Assembly (NCBI GenBank): GCA_964635845.1
Contig: CAZWNO010000002.1
Coordinates: 1-64,000, forward strand
Length of the DNA stretch: 64,000 nt
Origin: SZUA-365 sp964635845
GTDB taxonomy: Bacteria; Bacteroidota; Ignavibacteria; SZUA-365
Reading direction: 5' to 3'
Part shown: piece after piece, positions 25,545 through 34,884 of the stretch
How positions within the stretch are numbered: the stretch's first letter is position 1
How the letters are laid out: the number at the start of each line of letters is the position of its first letter
Translations under genes and position numbers: made by a program
The notes under the pieces: model-generated
What the model saw: only the letters and a program-made list of their open reading frames with translations
Database searches by the model: none
What the model was told of the DNA's origin: nothing

Positions 25545-26500
25545 CCGGCGCATTCTCCCGGGTTCCTCCTGAGCAAACCCAACTGCACGAGCCGACGCGG
25601 AATACCGCCTCAATCAGTCAGTGGGCGACCTTTCACACGCTCTTTCCTTTCGGCGTTATCCTTCTGCTCGCGGGAGACGCGCTCCGGCACGGCAGCACCA
25701 CGCGTGTCGGCGAGGTCCTGACCATCACCTTCGTCTTCGCCGCGATCTGGATGCTGAGTTACGAACAACGCAAGCGTTTTCCGAAAACCGCCGGCTTCAT
25801 CCGCTACCTCCTGCCATTGATTCTGTATCCAGTGATTTACGGGTTGATTCATGAGATGATCACCGCGGGACGACCGTCGGAAATCTTCCTCATCGACGAC
25901 ATCCTGCACCGCATCGACCTGTCCCTGTTCGGCACGGATCCCATCGTGTGGCTGGGCACGCATGGGCACCCCCTGCTGACGGATCTGCTGCACCTCACGT
26001 ACTTTTCGTATTACTTCGGCATGCCGGTGCTGATGGTTCTGATGTTCCGGGGCAATCGGAAAGGGGACTTCCACCGCGCACTGGCCGCCATGATCCTGGG
26101 ATGGTACGGCGCGCTCATCACGTATGCGCTCTTCCCCGTGCTCGGTCCCAACCGCTGGATGCCGGAGCAGCTCCCTGTTCTCTCGGGCATGCTCCCCATC
26201 ACCGCGTGGGTACAGGGCTTTCTCGCGGCCAATCTCACTCCCGCGGTGCGTGACTGCGTTCCCTCCATGCATACCGGCGTGACCCTGCTCACGCTGATCT
26301 TCGCCTTCCGTTTTCAGCGGCGGTACTTCTGGCTCTTCCTTCTCCCCGGTCTCGGCATCATCGCCGCGACCATGTACATCCAGGCCCATTACGTCATCGA
26401 TGTGATCATGGGAATCGGAGCGGCTGGTATTATTTACTGGCTGTCGGGTCTGGTCTATCCGGAGCGGCGCACTAGCGAATCACGACAATCTTTCTCGTGA
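25541..26500 (+). CDS. PAP2-superfamily membrane phosphatase or phosphotransferase
   Basis: About 319 residues with six or so transmembrane helices. The PAP2 motif C2 appears as CVPSMHTG and C3 as AHYVIDVIMGIGAAG (His and Asp of the catalytic relay). The arrangement resembles the inositol-phosphotransferase branch of the superfamily, so the substrate may be a lipid or polyprenyl phosphate. Start at 25541 overlaps the preceding stop by four bases; an upstream ATG (25517) is possible but adds only overlapping residues. Its 3' end overlaps the convergent surface-protein gene by 29 bases. Confidence 0.85.
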   Translation: MTGAFSRVPPEQTQLHEPTRNTASISQWATFHTLFPFGVILLLAGDALRHGSTTRVGEVLTITFVFAAIWMLSYEQRKRFPKTAGFIRYLLPLILYPVIYGLIHEMITAGRPSEIFLIDDILHRIDLSLFGTDPIVWLGTHGHPLLTDLLHLTYFSYYFGMPVLMVLMFRGNRKGDFHRALAAMILGWYGALITYALFPVLGPNRWMPEQLPVLSGMLPITAWVQGFLAANLTPAVRDCVPSMHTGVTLLTLIFAFRFQRRYFWLFLLPGLGIIAATMYIQAHYVIDVIMGIGAAGIIYWLSGLVYPERRTSESRQSFS

Positions 26501-29063
26501 CTTCCGATCCCCGTGCAAGGATGCGGAGGAGATACATTCCGGACTCCGCGGCGCGTCCGTCTGCCCAGTAGCCGTCCCATACGAGAAGATGCCGGCCGGC
26601 CGGGACCTGCCCGTCGCGCAGCACCTTCACCCGCTGACCGACAAGGTTGTACACCTCGGCGCGCAGCGTTCCCGATTCGGGCAGCTCTATCCGCACCGAG
26701 GTCCACTCCGAGAGCGGCATGGGCGCGGGTTTCGATACCACGGCGTTCGTCGCCGTTCTCTGACTGCGCGCGAGCAGGACGTGCCGGGGATTAAAGACAA
26801 ACAGGTCTGCTTCCGAGACGGGATTCGCGCTCTGTCCGGCTGCCTCGATCGTCCCGCGCACGACGCGAAAACCATCCGTGGCCGGCGCGGCACCGGTGAA
26901 TACGTCCAGACCGTAGTCCGTGAAGAACGGCACTCCAGTCACGGAATCGCGGAGCGCGAGCCTGCGGTCGAACGCGTCGCCGCGGATCGACGCGACATAC
27001 CACTTGTCCTGCAGCGCGGCGAGATCGAGCAGGCGCACACCTGGACGCTCGTCCGAACCGCCGCGCACCTGCGTCATCAGTACATCGTACCATTCCTCCG
27101 AAATGCTGTCCGTGGGAATCCAGCCCTGGCGCTCCCACCAGACGTTTCGCGCCGGATCGATGAGATCGTAGCGGAAGGATGTGCTGTCTCCGTCCAGTCT
27201 GAGCGAATCCTGCCAGATCATGGCATAGCCCATCCCAGGCTCCCATGGACGCTGCGCGGAAGGTACGGTGGCCTGCGCCGAAAGGGCCGGGACCTTGAGC
27301 CACTGGGTCTCGGGCAGGGAATACGATTGCGCGTGAATGTCATAGGTAAAAGCAGTGCGGTTGACGAATCGCGGGAACCACTTGGCGTCCTCGTCCGCTG
27401 AGATGCGGCCGTTACCATCTCCTTCCTCGAGCACTTCCGCTCCGTTCATGTCGATCACGCCGCTCACCGGCATGGAGACGCGACCGGGAATGCGGACCGA
27501 TTCACCGTCCCATTCCGCGATGAAGGAGACATTGACACCGTCGTGCGGAATCTCCGGGAGCGTTACCGTTTTCCGGTACACCCAGTCACCCTGTGAACTG
27601 AAGCGGTCGAGCGCGGCGTTCGCGAGCACTCCGCCGTTCCGGTCCGAGACCTCGACACGGATATCCACCGGCAAGCCGCTCATGCGCGCGTTCACATCGA
27701 TCTGACCGGGAACGGACTCTGCGCTCGGTGACCGTGCCGCCGCGCTCCTGTATGCCGCGGCGATCGGCCGCTGGCGAAATTCCGCCTGCCAGAAATCAGC
27801 GTGATCGCGCAGCTTGTGCACCGCCGACCGCGGTGTCGCACCGCGCGCCGCGATGAATGCGAACGTCACCTGCTGGGTGTCGCCCGGCGCCATGTCGATT
27901 GGACCGGCGGCTATCAGCACGCGCTGGTCGCCCGGATTCAGAGCATACGTCCGTCCATCGGACAGCCTCACACCATCATCCGGTAGCCAACCGGTTCCGC
28001 TGACCGGATCGCCGGAGTACCAGAATCGCGATGGGTGGTTCGTCAAAGGATCGACGACATCGGCCCCCGTTCCCTTCCCCTGCAGAAGCGAATACCATGC
28101 TTCCGTCTGATCGAGACCGAGCTGCGGTTCGCTGATCGGTGTTCCCGGGACCTTCAGCGGCACCACTGCCGCGGTCACGGGAATGTTACGCGCGTTCTTT
28201 CTCCAACCGGAGAACCATCGGGCGCTGTCCCCGGCCGCGGCTACGGCGGGCGTCTGCAGCATGACGATTCCGAGCGCCACGGGCATGCCATCCACCTCGA
28301 TATCGGAAGTGCCGTCGTAGGCATACACCATACCCCGCGCGGAGTCCGAACCTGCGAGGTCGTTCGATGCGTCGCGCAGGTCTGTGTCCATGAAGAATCC
28401 CGCATACGCGTCCCGGATGCTGTCCTGTCCCTTGTTGAGGTACGTGACCTGCAGCAGCAGCGTGTTATCCCGCGCATCGCCGGCCCAGGGTGCGTAGAGC
28501 AGGCAGCGCATCTCCAGTCCCATCGGATCGCAACCGTTGTACTGCCGCATGCTCGCAGTGTCGAGATCGTTCATTACCCAGAACATCTGCGATTCTCCGT
28601 AGAAATATGGCGCGCCTACAGACGTGCCCGGAGCGCCAAGATTCACGGGCCATTCCTGGTAGTCGGTTTCCTCGGTCTGCTGCCAGGTGATCCTGTACGC
28701 GCGAAAGAACGGATCCGTCGGATCGACGACCGGCTTGCCGGAGATGATGGGACCGGCAATGAAGTTGTCGCGATAATAGCTTGCGGAGACGCGCCGCTCC
28801 CCATGGATGCGACCGGCAATCACAGGCGTGGCGGTAAAAGAGAGTCCGCGTGTGCGCGGATTCGATATTCCGTTCCCCGGCCAGTACAATCCGTGGCGCT
28901 CGTTGCCCGCCGCGATTCCCATCTGCCCGCTCATCGAAACGATCATGCGCATCGCGCCGCCATCGAACGCGGGATACGGTTCGAAAACAGCGCTCTGGGC
29001 CGCAAGCATGGAAGGGAACAGAAGAAAGAGCACAGCAGGGAGAAGCGGGAGCAGTCGAATCAT
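26472..29063 (-). CDS. Large secreted protein with C-terminal type IX sorting domain
   Basis: 863 residues. Signal peptide LLPLLPAVLFLLFPSMLAAQ is followed by a long extracellular region of beta-rich character that I do not recognise, and then, in the last ~80 residues, a FlgD-like/sorting domain (LRAEVYNLVGQRVKVLRDGQ, AGRHLLVWDGYWADGR, SGMYLLRI, ending RKIVVIR). Such tails direct export by the type IX system and attachment to the cell surface. The first part (FDGGAMRMIVSMSGQMGIA, FWVMNDLDTASMRQYNG) resembles repeated surface proteins of Ignavibacteria-like genomes. It has its own promoter at 29105-29133. Confidence 0.85.
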   Translation of the reverse strand: MIRLLPLLPAVLFLLFPSMLAAQSAVFEPYPAFDGGAMRMIVSMSGQMGIAAGNERHGLYWPGNGISNPRTRGLSFTATPVIAGRIHGERRVSASYYRDNFIAGPIISGKPVVDPTDPFFRAYRITWQQTEETDYQEWPVNLGAPGTSVGAPYFYGESQMFWVMNDLDTASMRQYNGCDPMGLEMRCLLYAPWAGDARDNTLLLQVTYLNKGQDSIRDAYAGFFMDTDLRDASNDLAGSDSARGMVYAYDGTSDIEVDGMPVALGIVMLQTPAVAAAGDSARWFSGWRKNARNIPVTAAVVPLKVPGTPISEPQLGLDQTEAWYSLLQGKGTGADVVDPLTNHPSRFWYSGDPVSGTGWLPDDGVRLSDGRTYALNPGDQRVLIAAGPIDMAPGDTQQVTFAFIAARGATPRSAVHKLRDHADFWQAEFRQRPIAAAYRSAAARSPSAESVPGQIDVNARMSGLPVDIRVEVSDRNGGVLANAALDRFSSQGDWVYRKTVTLPEIPHDGVNVSFIAEWDGESVRIPGRVSMPVSGVIDMNGAEVLEEGDGNGRISADEDAKWFPRFVNRTAFTYDIHAQSYSLPETQWLKVPALSAQATVPSAQRPWEPGMGYAMIWQDSLRLDGDSTSFRYDLIDPARNVWWERQGWIPTDSISEEWYDVLMTQVRGGSDERPGVRLLDLAALQDKWYVASIRGDAFDRRLALRDSVTGVPFFTDYGLDVFTGAAPATDGFRVVRGTIEAAGQSANPVSEADLFVFNPRHVLLARSQRTATNAVVSKPAPMPLSEWTSVRIELPESGTLRAEVYNLVGQRVKVLRDGQVPAGRHLLVWDGYWADGRAAESGMYLLRILARGSEVTRKIVVIR

Positions 29064-29104
29064 TGGAGATCCAGGATATCACAATTGCCGGGAGTATCGG
29101 ACCA

Positions 29105-29133
29105 ATACTACCTATATCGCCATGGAATTACAA
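29105..29133 (-). promoter_or_regulatory. Putative promoter of the large surface protein gene
   Basis: Minus strand TTGTAA (29128-29133), 17 bases, TAGTAT (29105-29110); the ATG at 29063 follows after a ~35-base leader. Confidence 0.5.
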
Positions 29134-29185
29134 GGCAGGAATGACGGCCCGAAACTTCGGACCTCCGGAAGACGTCCGGAAATTC

Positions 29186-29220
29186 CAATCCGTGAAATCT
29201 GTGTAATCCGTGGTTACTCT
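29186..29220 (-). repeat. ACGGATT-type dispersed repeat
   Basis: On the minus strand this reads AGTAACCACGGATTACACAG followed by ATTTCACGGATT, very like 919-963. It ends about 13 bases before the PAP2-like start at 29233, so the ORF that stays open from 28807 through it is not a real N-terminal extension. Confidence 0.65.
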
Positions 29221-29232
29221 TTATCTTGCATC

Positions 29233-29847
29233 ATGGAAAGCCGCTCCCGTCAGTTCGCGAATCAGGTTTCGATCGCCCTTGTTCCCCCTGCAGTCGCCGC
29301 CGTAGTGTTCGGTATCCTGGTCCTGGCCTACGAGCACGGCGGTGTGTTCCACCAGGCGGTGGTATGGGTTGTATCCGCGGCCTGTGCCGGAGGAGTGCAG
29401 ATGGTTTACGTCCTTCACCTTCGGAAAATGCGGGAAGTCACGGCCTACGACGTGCCCGAGCGCCTGCAGCGGACGAAGCCCTACATGATCAGTGCGTCGA
29501 TTTCACTGGCGGGACTGATGCTCCTGCTCTTTCAAAACGCCTCCGTGTTCGTGTGGGGACTGATGTGGTGCTACCTCATCAACACGTTAATTCTCAACGC
29601 CATCAATCTCCGATGGAAAATCAGCGCGCATGTGATGGGACTCACCGGCCCGCTCGTGTTTCTCTTCCCCCTCTTCGGCTGGAAGCTCCTCTGGACCCTG
29701 CCGCTCATCGTCCTCCTCGCCTGGGCGCGTGTCACCCTGCGCGCCCACACCATCGCCCAGGTTGTCGCCGGGGGGGTCGCCGGCATCGCACTGACCATCC
29801 TGCAGGCATGGATCATCATCTCCCTCGTGCTCCCTCTGATGCAATAA
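29233..29847 (+). CDS. PAP2-like membrane protein with altered catalytic motif
   Basis: 204 residues, about six hydrophobic helices. The second half matches the PAP2 pattern (RWKISAHVMGLTGPLVFLF; WARVTLRAHTIAQVVAGGVAG), but the His of the last motif is followed by Gln (HTIAQ) where the usual relay has Asp. The Met at 29233 is chosen because everything upstream is a dispersed repeat and the promoter of the divergent gene. Such variants are widespread, and whether they are active is not clear. It is a single gene with a pyrimidine-rich spacer behind it. Confidence 0.75.
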   Translation: MESRSRQFANQVSIALVPPAVAAVVFGILVLAYEHGGVFHQAVVWVVSAACAGGVQMVYVLHLRKMREVTAYDVPERLQRTKPYMISASISLAGLMLLLFQNASVFVWGLMWCYLINTLILNAINLRWKISAHVMGLTGPLVFLFPLFGWKLLWTLPLIVLLAWARVTLRAHTIAQVVAGGVAGIALTILQAWIIISLVLPLMQ

Positions 29848-29864
29848 TCCTCCGCACGCCTCCC

Positions 29865-29990
29865 ATCCAACAGTCCTCCGCGCGCCTCCGTGCGCCTCCG
29901 CGGTAAAATCTTCTCCGCGTCCTCTGCACCCTCCCTCCCTTACTCCTCCCTTCCCTTACTCCTCCCCTCCCTAAAACTTTTCCCCTCTTT
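29865..29990. repeat. Pyrimidine-rich low-complexity spacer
   Basis: CCTCCGCGCGCCTCCGTGCG and then runs of CCCTCC/TTACTCC units, including a near duplicate ATTACTCCTCCCTTCC-type 14-mer at about 29939 and 29955. The sentence-like CTCCGCGTCCTCTGC resembles the string at 60753-60775 (ATCTCCGCGTTCTGCGTGGA), so a further short dispersed family is possible. No gene is seen between 29848 and 30041. Confidence 0.6.
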
Positions 29991-30041
29991 CTTCGTAAAT
30001 TGTAAATCTGTAGCGACCGAAGTCACACCTGCGCGCGACCT

Positions 30042-30692
30042 ATGATCAAAGCGGTTTTTTTCGATCTCGACGGCGTCATCGCCGACACCCTCCATTACCA
30101 TTATCTGGCCTGGGAGAAGATGTTTCGGGAACTCGGCGGCAGCGTCTCCGAACACTCGGTGCTGCTGCACGAGGGACGCGCTTCGCGAGAAATCCTGCCC
30201 ACCTTTCTCGACGAGGCGGGCGTGTCCCTGCCCGCCGCCGAGCATGAAGCCTTCATCGACCGCAAACGCGAGTATTACCGGTCCATCGTACAGGTGACCT
30301 ATTACCCGCACGTCTTCGAGGTCATCGCCGATCTGCGCCGACGCGGTTTCCGCACCGCACTGGTCACGGCCTCATCGAAAAAGAACATGGAAGCAGCGTT
30401 GACCGAAGAGCATCGCGCGCTGTTCGATTTTCTGATCACGGGCGACGAGGTGCATCGTGCGAAGCCGCACCCGGATCCCTACCTCGCCCCGATGCATCAC
30501 ATGGAACTTGCTCCCGCCGATTGCGTCGTCGTGGAAAACGCGCCGCTGGGTATCGAGTCCGCGAAGAACGCGGGCATGATCTGCGTGGCGGTGGAGACGA
30601 CGCTCGGACGCGAATACCTCGGACTGGCGGACGAAGTGATCCGTGATATACGCGGGCTGCTCGATCTGCCGTTTATGCAGAAGGCGTCCTGA
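30042..30692 (+). CDS. HAD-superfamily hydrolase, beta-phosphoglucomutase-like
   Basis: 216 residues. FFDLDGVIADT (6-16) holds the nucleophile Asp and the general acid Asp; LVTASSKKNMEAAL gives motif II (Thr/Ser), and CVVVENAPLGIESAKNAGM motif IV. The cap insertion and length place it with beta-phosphoglucomutase and phosphoglycolate-type phosphatases; substrate not deducible. An AT-rich promoter-like stretch (TAAATT at 29996-30001) precedes it, without a clear -35. Confidence 0.88.
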   Translation: MIKAVFFDLDGVIADTLHYHYLAWEKMFRELGGSVSEHSVLLHEGRASREILPTFLDEAGVSLPAAEHEAFIDRKREYYRSIVQVTYYPHVFEVIADLRRRGFRTALVTASSKKNMEAALTEEHRALFDFLITGDEVHRAKPHPDPYLAPMHHMELAPADCVVVENAPLGIESAKNAGMICVAVETTLGREYLGLADEVIRDIRGLLDLPFMQKAS

Positions 30693-30764
30693 CTCCCGCC
30701 GGGCGCATCCCGAGAACATACACGGACAATTCATATTCCCACTTCAATTCCCCTTGAGGTATCC

Positions 30765-32090
30765 ATGAAACGATGGTTTTTTCTCCCGCTCCTCCTGCTG
30801 CTGGCGGCTGGAGTGCAGGCGCAGAGCTTCAAGCCGATCCAGTACGAGGAATACAAACTGGAGAACGGATTGACGGTCATCCTGCACGTGGACCGCACCG
30901 CCCCGACGGCGATGACATACATACTCTATCGAGTCGGTTCCAAGGATGAGGTCACGGGCCGCACCGGCTTCGCGCATTTCTTCGAGCACCTGATGTTCGA
31001 AGGTACGAAGAACATCGACCGCGGTCAGATCGACAAGCTGGTCACCGGTGCCGGCGGCGTGCTCAATGCATCGACCGGATTCGACCAGACCGATTATTTC
31101 TTCAAGGTGCCGATCAATCAGCTCGAACTGGCGCTGTGGATCGAATCGGAGCGCCTGATGCACCTGGTCGTCGATTCGCTGGGCGTCGAAACGCAGCGCA
31201 AGGTCGTGAAGGAGGAACTCAAGCAGCGTTACGAGGGACGTCCGTACGGTACGCTCGGCGACAACCTCTTCAAGACAACCTTCAAGGGTTCATCCTACGA
31301 GTGGATGCCCATCGGAGTGGCTCAGGACATCAACAACGCATCGATCGGGGAATTCCGTGAATTCCATGACAGGTACTACCTTCCGAACAACGCGTGCCTT
31401 GCTGTCGGCGGCGATCTCGACGTCGAGAAAACAAAAAAGATGATCCAGGATTATTTCGGAAGCATTCCCGCTGGTCCCGCACCGGAGCGGCGCGATGTCG
31501 TCATTCCCGCACAGAAGGAAGCGCGCACCTTGATCGTCGAAGAGGAAGTCACGCCGCTGCCCGCCTACATCGAGTCGTACGTCACGGTGGACTCCCGTCA
31601 TCCCGACGCGTACGCCCTGGAGATGCTCGGCAGCGTGCTTTCCGAAGGAAAGAGTTCACGCCTCTATCAGCGGCTGGTTGACAGGGAGCAGCTCGCTCTG
31701 CAGGCGTCCAGTTTCGGCGTTCCACTCGACAAGGCCGGAATGTTCGCCTTCATCGCCATCGCCAATCAGGGTGTGGAATTCGAGGCCATCGAGAAGGCCA
31801 TCCGCGAGGAACTCGAGAAAGTGCAGCGCGACGGTGTGACGGAGGAGGAATTCACGAAGCTGCGCAACGTGAAGGAAACGGAGTTCACCAGCAGTTTCCT
31901 GTCGCTGGACGGCAAGCTGCGGAACCTTGCGAAGTATTCCCTTTTCTACGGCGACACCGAGCGGGTCAACACGGAACTCGGGAAATACCTGGCCGTGACG
32001 CGGGAGGATATCAAGCGGGTGGCCAACGAGTACCTGCGCCCGGAGCGCAAGAATGTTGTGAAATACGTCGTCCCGGATAAAAAAAGCTGA
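30765..32090 (+). CDS. M16 family zinc peptidase (catalytic subunit), exported
   Basis: 441 residues with signal peptide MKRWFFLPLLLLLAAGVQAQ. The inverted zinc motif HFFEH is at residues 71-75 (His71, Glu74, His75), with the distal Glu in the ESERL / VVKEELK region. Pitrilysin-type peptidase of the periplasm or surface. CTTGAGG lies seven bases upstream of ATG. It is followed after 19 bases by a second M16 gene that lacks the zinc motif, a pairing known from heterodimeric M16 peptidases. Confidence 0.93.
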   Translation: MKRWFFLPLLLLLAAGVQAQSFKPIQYEEYKLENGLTVILHVDRTAPTAMTYILYRVGSKDEVTGRTGFAHFFEHLMFEGTKNIDRGQIDKLVTGAGGVLNASTGFDQTDYFFKVPINQLELALWIESERLMHLVVDSLGVETQRKVVKEELKQRYEGRPYGTLGDNLFKTTFKGSSYEWMPIGVAQDINNASIGEFREFHDRYYLPNNACLAVGGDLDVEKTKKMIQDYFGSIPAGPAPERRDVVIPAQKEARTLIVEEEVTPLPAYIESYVTVDSRHPDAYALEMLGSVLSEGKSSRLYQRLVDREQLALQASSFGVPLDKAGMFAFIAIANQGVEFEAIEKAIREELEKVQRDGVTEEEFTKLRNVKETEFTSSFLSLDGKLRNLAKYSLFYGDTERVNTELGKYLAVTREDIKRVANEYLRPERKNVVKYVVPDKKS

Positions 32091-32109
32091 TACTCCACGA
32101 GTCACAGGA

Positions 32110-34239
32110 ATGAATACAATGAAATTCACACGCATCATCATGATCTTCTCGCTCCTGCTGCTCGCTGGCGGACAGCTGGATGCGCAGGTCGACCGCACGA
32201 AAAAGCCGGCGCCGGGGCCTGCGCCCAAAGCCTCGTTTCCGGATTACTACGAAACCACGCTCGATAACGGACTGAAGGTCTTCGTCGTCACCAACAACGC
32301 GGAGCCGATCGTCAACTTCAGACTCCTGATCAAATCCGGTTCGGAGTACGACGGTGAGGTCTCGGGAATCGCGAACAGTGTCGCGGATCTGCTGACGGCG
32401 GGAACGACGACCCGCAGTTCCCTCCAGTTCGCGCAGGAAGCCGATGCGCTCGGCCTCGGTATCGGTGCCGGAGCGGCCGACGATCAGATGTCGGTGAGCG
32501 GAAGCGGCCTGAAGAAACACATGGACAAGCTGCTTACGCTCATGACCGACGCGTTGTACAATCCGGTCTTCCCGGAGGACGAGCTGGAGAAACAGAAAAA
32601 ACAGTTCCTCTCCGGCCTGCAGTCGACGAAGCGGGATCCGTCGGAGGTCATGGGCCGGCTCGAAATAACGGTCGGCTACGCCCCGCACCCGTATTCCCGT
32701 TTCGGCATCGAGGAGGATGTGGAAAAGACCACGCGCGAGGCACTCGTGGCATTCCATAAGACCTACTTCATCCCGAACAACGCATCGCTCGCCATCGTCG
32801 GCGACGTATCTCCGAAAGAGATCCTCCCCGTCGTGAAGAAGTATTTCGGAAGCTGGAAGAAAGGCGTCGCACCCGTCAACAATTTCCCGAAACCCGCGCC
32901 GATCAAGGGACGCACCGTGCACATCGTCGACCTCGGGAAGACGCAGACGCAGACGGCGATTACCGTACAGGTCAGCGGAGTCGAACGCAGAAACACGGAC
33001 AGGACGGCGATCGGACTGATGAACTCGATCATCGGCGGCGGCTTCTCGGGCCGGCTTTTTTCCAATCTCCGCGAGAAGCACGGATTTACCTACGGCGCAT
33101 ACAGCTATATGGAATCGCGCAAGGTGGCGGGAATCTGGAAGGCTTCGGCGGAGGTGCGTCGCATCGCGACCGACTCGGCATTCACGCAGATCCTCCTGGA
33201 GATGAACCGGATGCGCGACGAGAAGGTCGACGACGAGACACTCGAGATGCACAAGCAATATGCAGCGGGACAGTTCCTGCTTGGACTCGAGAATGCATCC
33301 TCGATCGCGTCCATGGTTCAGGACATCGATCTCTACGGGCTTCCGAAGGACTACTACAAGACCTATGTCAGCCGGATGATGAAAGTGAGCGCCGATGACG
33401 TCCAGCGCATGGCGAAGAAATATCTCCCCACCGACAACGTGGCCTTCCTGGCCATCGGCGATGCGAGCGTGATCAAGGAGCCGCTCGCGGCGCTCGGCGA
33501 AATCCGGATGTATGACGCCGATATCAAACCCGTGGCCGAGGCGAAGTCCTTCGCGGTGGACATCGACGGTCCTGCCTTGCTCGAAAAGCACATAGCAGCC
33601 ATCGGCGGACGCGCGGTGGTGGAGAAACTGACGTCGCGCATTACGGAAGGTGAAGTGACCATCTCCTCCGGACCCGCCACCGCCGAGGGAACCATGAAAG
33701 TGCTCGAGAAGTCACCGAACAAAAAATATCAACTCATCACTCTCTCGCTCGACATGGGCGCGGGTTCGCAGGTCCTGGAAAACGAGGAGTGGGTAAACGG
33801 AAAGCAATCCTTCGTGCGTGAACCCATGCAGCCCATGAGGGAACTCACCGGCGCGGATCTCGAAGAGTCGCTGGAAAGCGAGCAGTTCAACGCCGTCGCG
33901 CGCTGGAAGGAACTCGGTATCGAGCCCGTCGTGACCGGCAAGAAGGAAATGAACGGGAAAACCGTGTATGTCTTGGATTTCAAGCGCAAGCACAGCACGG
34001 ACGAGCTGTATTTCGACGCCGACTCTTTCCTGTTGGTCGGCAGGTCGGAAACGGAAGACACGCCGCAGGGACCCATGACCAGCATGACGACCTACGGAGA
34101 TTTCCGCAAAATCGACGGCATGACACTCCCCTTCGCACTCACGGTAGAGAGTCCCGGTATGACGCTGAAAACGAAGATCACATCGTACAAGCATAATGCC
34201 GAGATCGATGATTCGGAGTTCGAAGCGAAAAAGAAATAG
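32110..34239 (+). CDS. M16-like non-catalytic subunit fused to a C-terminal LolA-like domain
   Basis: 709 residues. Signal peptide IIMIFSLLLLAGGQLDAQ, then two M16 domains (about 50-460). At the position where HxxEH should stand the sequence is GIANSVADLLTAGTT, so this copy cannot bind the metal. The last ~200 residues (GGRAVVEKLTSRITEGEVTI onward) form a domain like lipoprotein-carrier (LolA/DUF620-like) folds, an uncommon addition. The start may be Met1 or Met4. A strong terminator follows at 34265. Confidence 0.87.
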   Translation: MNTMKFTRIIMIFSLLLLAGGQLDAQVDRTKKPAPGPAPKASFPDYYETTLDNGLKVFVVTNNAEPIVNFRLLIKSGSEYDGEVSGIANSVADLLTAGTTTRSSLQFAQEADALGLGIGAGAADDQMSVSGSGLKKHMDKLLTLMTDALYNPVFPEDELEKQKKQFLSGLQSTKRDPSEVMGRLEITVGYAPHPYSRFGIEEDVEKTTREALVAFHKTYFIPNNASLAIVGDVSPKEILPVVKKYFGSWKKGVAPVNNFPKPAPIKGRTVHIVDLGKTQTQTAITVQVSGVERRNTDRTAIGLMNSIIGGGFSGRLFSNLREKHGFTYGAYSYMESRKVAGIWKASAEVRRIATDSAFTQILLEMNRMRDEKVDDETLEMHKQYAAGQFLLGLENASSIASMVQDIDLYGLPKDYYKTYVSRMMKVSADDVQRMAKKYLPTDNVAFLAIGDASVIKEPLAALGEIRMYDADIKPVAEAKSFAVDIDGPALLEKHIAAIGGRAVVEKLTSRITEGEVTISSGPATAEGTMKVLEKSPNKKYQLITLSLDMGAGSQVLENEEWVNGKQSFVREPMQPMRELTGADLEESLESEQFNAVARWKELGIEPVVTGKKEMNGKTVYVLDFKRKHSTDELYFDADSFLLVGRSETEDTPQGPMTSMTTYGDFRKIDGMTLPFALTVESPGMTLKTKITSYKHNAEIDDSEFEAKKK

Positions 34240-34264
34240 GGTTTTGGCATCCTGAATGAAATAC

Positions 34265-34293
34265 GGGCTGCAGGAGTATCCGGCAGCCCTTTT
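34265..34293 (+). terminator. Rho-independent terminator after the M16 pair
   Basis: GGGCTGC (34265-34271) and GCAGCCC (34283-34289) form a perfect 7-bp stem with an 11-base loop, followed by TTTT. It also separates the M16 operon from the convergent isochorismatase gene. Confidence 0.85.
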
Positions 34294-34325
34294 CATTTAT
34301 GAGGACCGATCTGTTTCGAGAGACT

Positions 34326-34865
34326 CTATTTCACCAACCTCGATATCGCCTTGAACTGCGCTGTGCCCGATTCGCGGAGCAGTTCGAAAAGCACCATCTC
34401 GGTACCCGTGCGCTTGGCACCGAGCGCGATGCAGGCGTCGACGCCGAGCTTCCAGTTCTCTTCACTCCGGCTGGAGACGGCGTCGGTGACCAGATGCACA
34501 TTGTAGCCGAGCGCCAGCAGGTCGCGCGTGGTCTGGTAGACGCAGACATGCGTCTCGATTCCGCAGACGATGATGTCGGTCTTGTGCAATTCCGTGAGCC
34601 TGGTCTCGAAAGCGAATTCCCCGCAGCAGCTGAAGCTGGTCTTTTCCATGACGGTCGTGTCGCCGAGCAGCTCGGCGATGTCAGGCACGGTGGGACCGAG
34701 TCCCTTCGGATATTGCTCCGTCGCGATCACGGGCACACCCAGCACCTTCATCCCCTCGATGAGGATGCGGATGTTCTTCCGGATGCTCTCGGAGCGCCAG
34801 GCCAGCTCGGCCAGCTTGCCCTGCACGTCGATGACGAGCAGCAATGCGTGTGCGGTGGATAGCAT
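34326..34865 (-). CDS. Isochorismatase-family cysteine hydrolase
   Basis: 179 residues. The Asp-Lys-Cys triad can be placed: Asp13 in LLVIDVQGK, Lys in MEKTSFSC, and Cys in IIVCGIETHVCVYQTT, the typical signature of this superfamily. Members include isochorismatases, nicotinamidases and ureidosuccinases. Length and sequence most resemble the YcaC-like or generic isochorismatase class; substrate unknown. It closes the minus-strand block and has a terminator facing it. Confidence 0.88.
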   Translation of the reverse strand: MLSTAHALLLVIDVQGKLAELAWRSESIRKNIRILIEGMKVLGVPVIATEQYPKGLGPTVPDIAELLGDTTVMEKTSFSCCGEFAFETRLTELHKTDIIVCGIETHVCVYQTTRDLLALGYNVHLVTDAVSSRSEENWKLGVDACIALGAKRTGTEMVLFELLRESGTAQFKAISRLVK

Positions 34866-34884
34866 GACGGGATCCTCCTTTTAT

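Noticed and set aside
32011..33591. 526-codon minus-strand ORF opposite the M16 genes
   Set aside because: Antisense shadow; sense strand encodes two recognisable peptidases.
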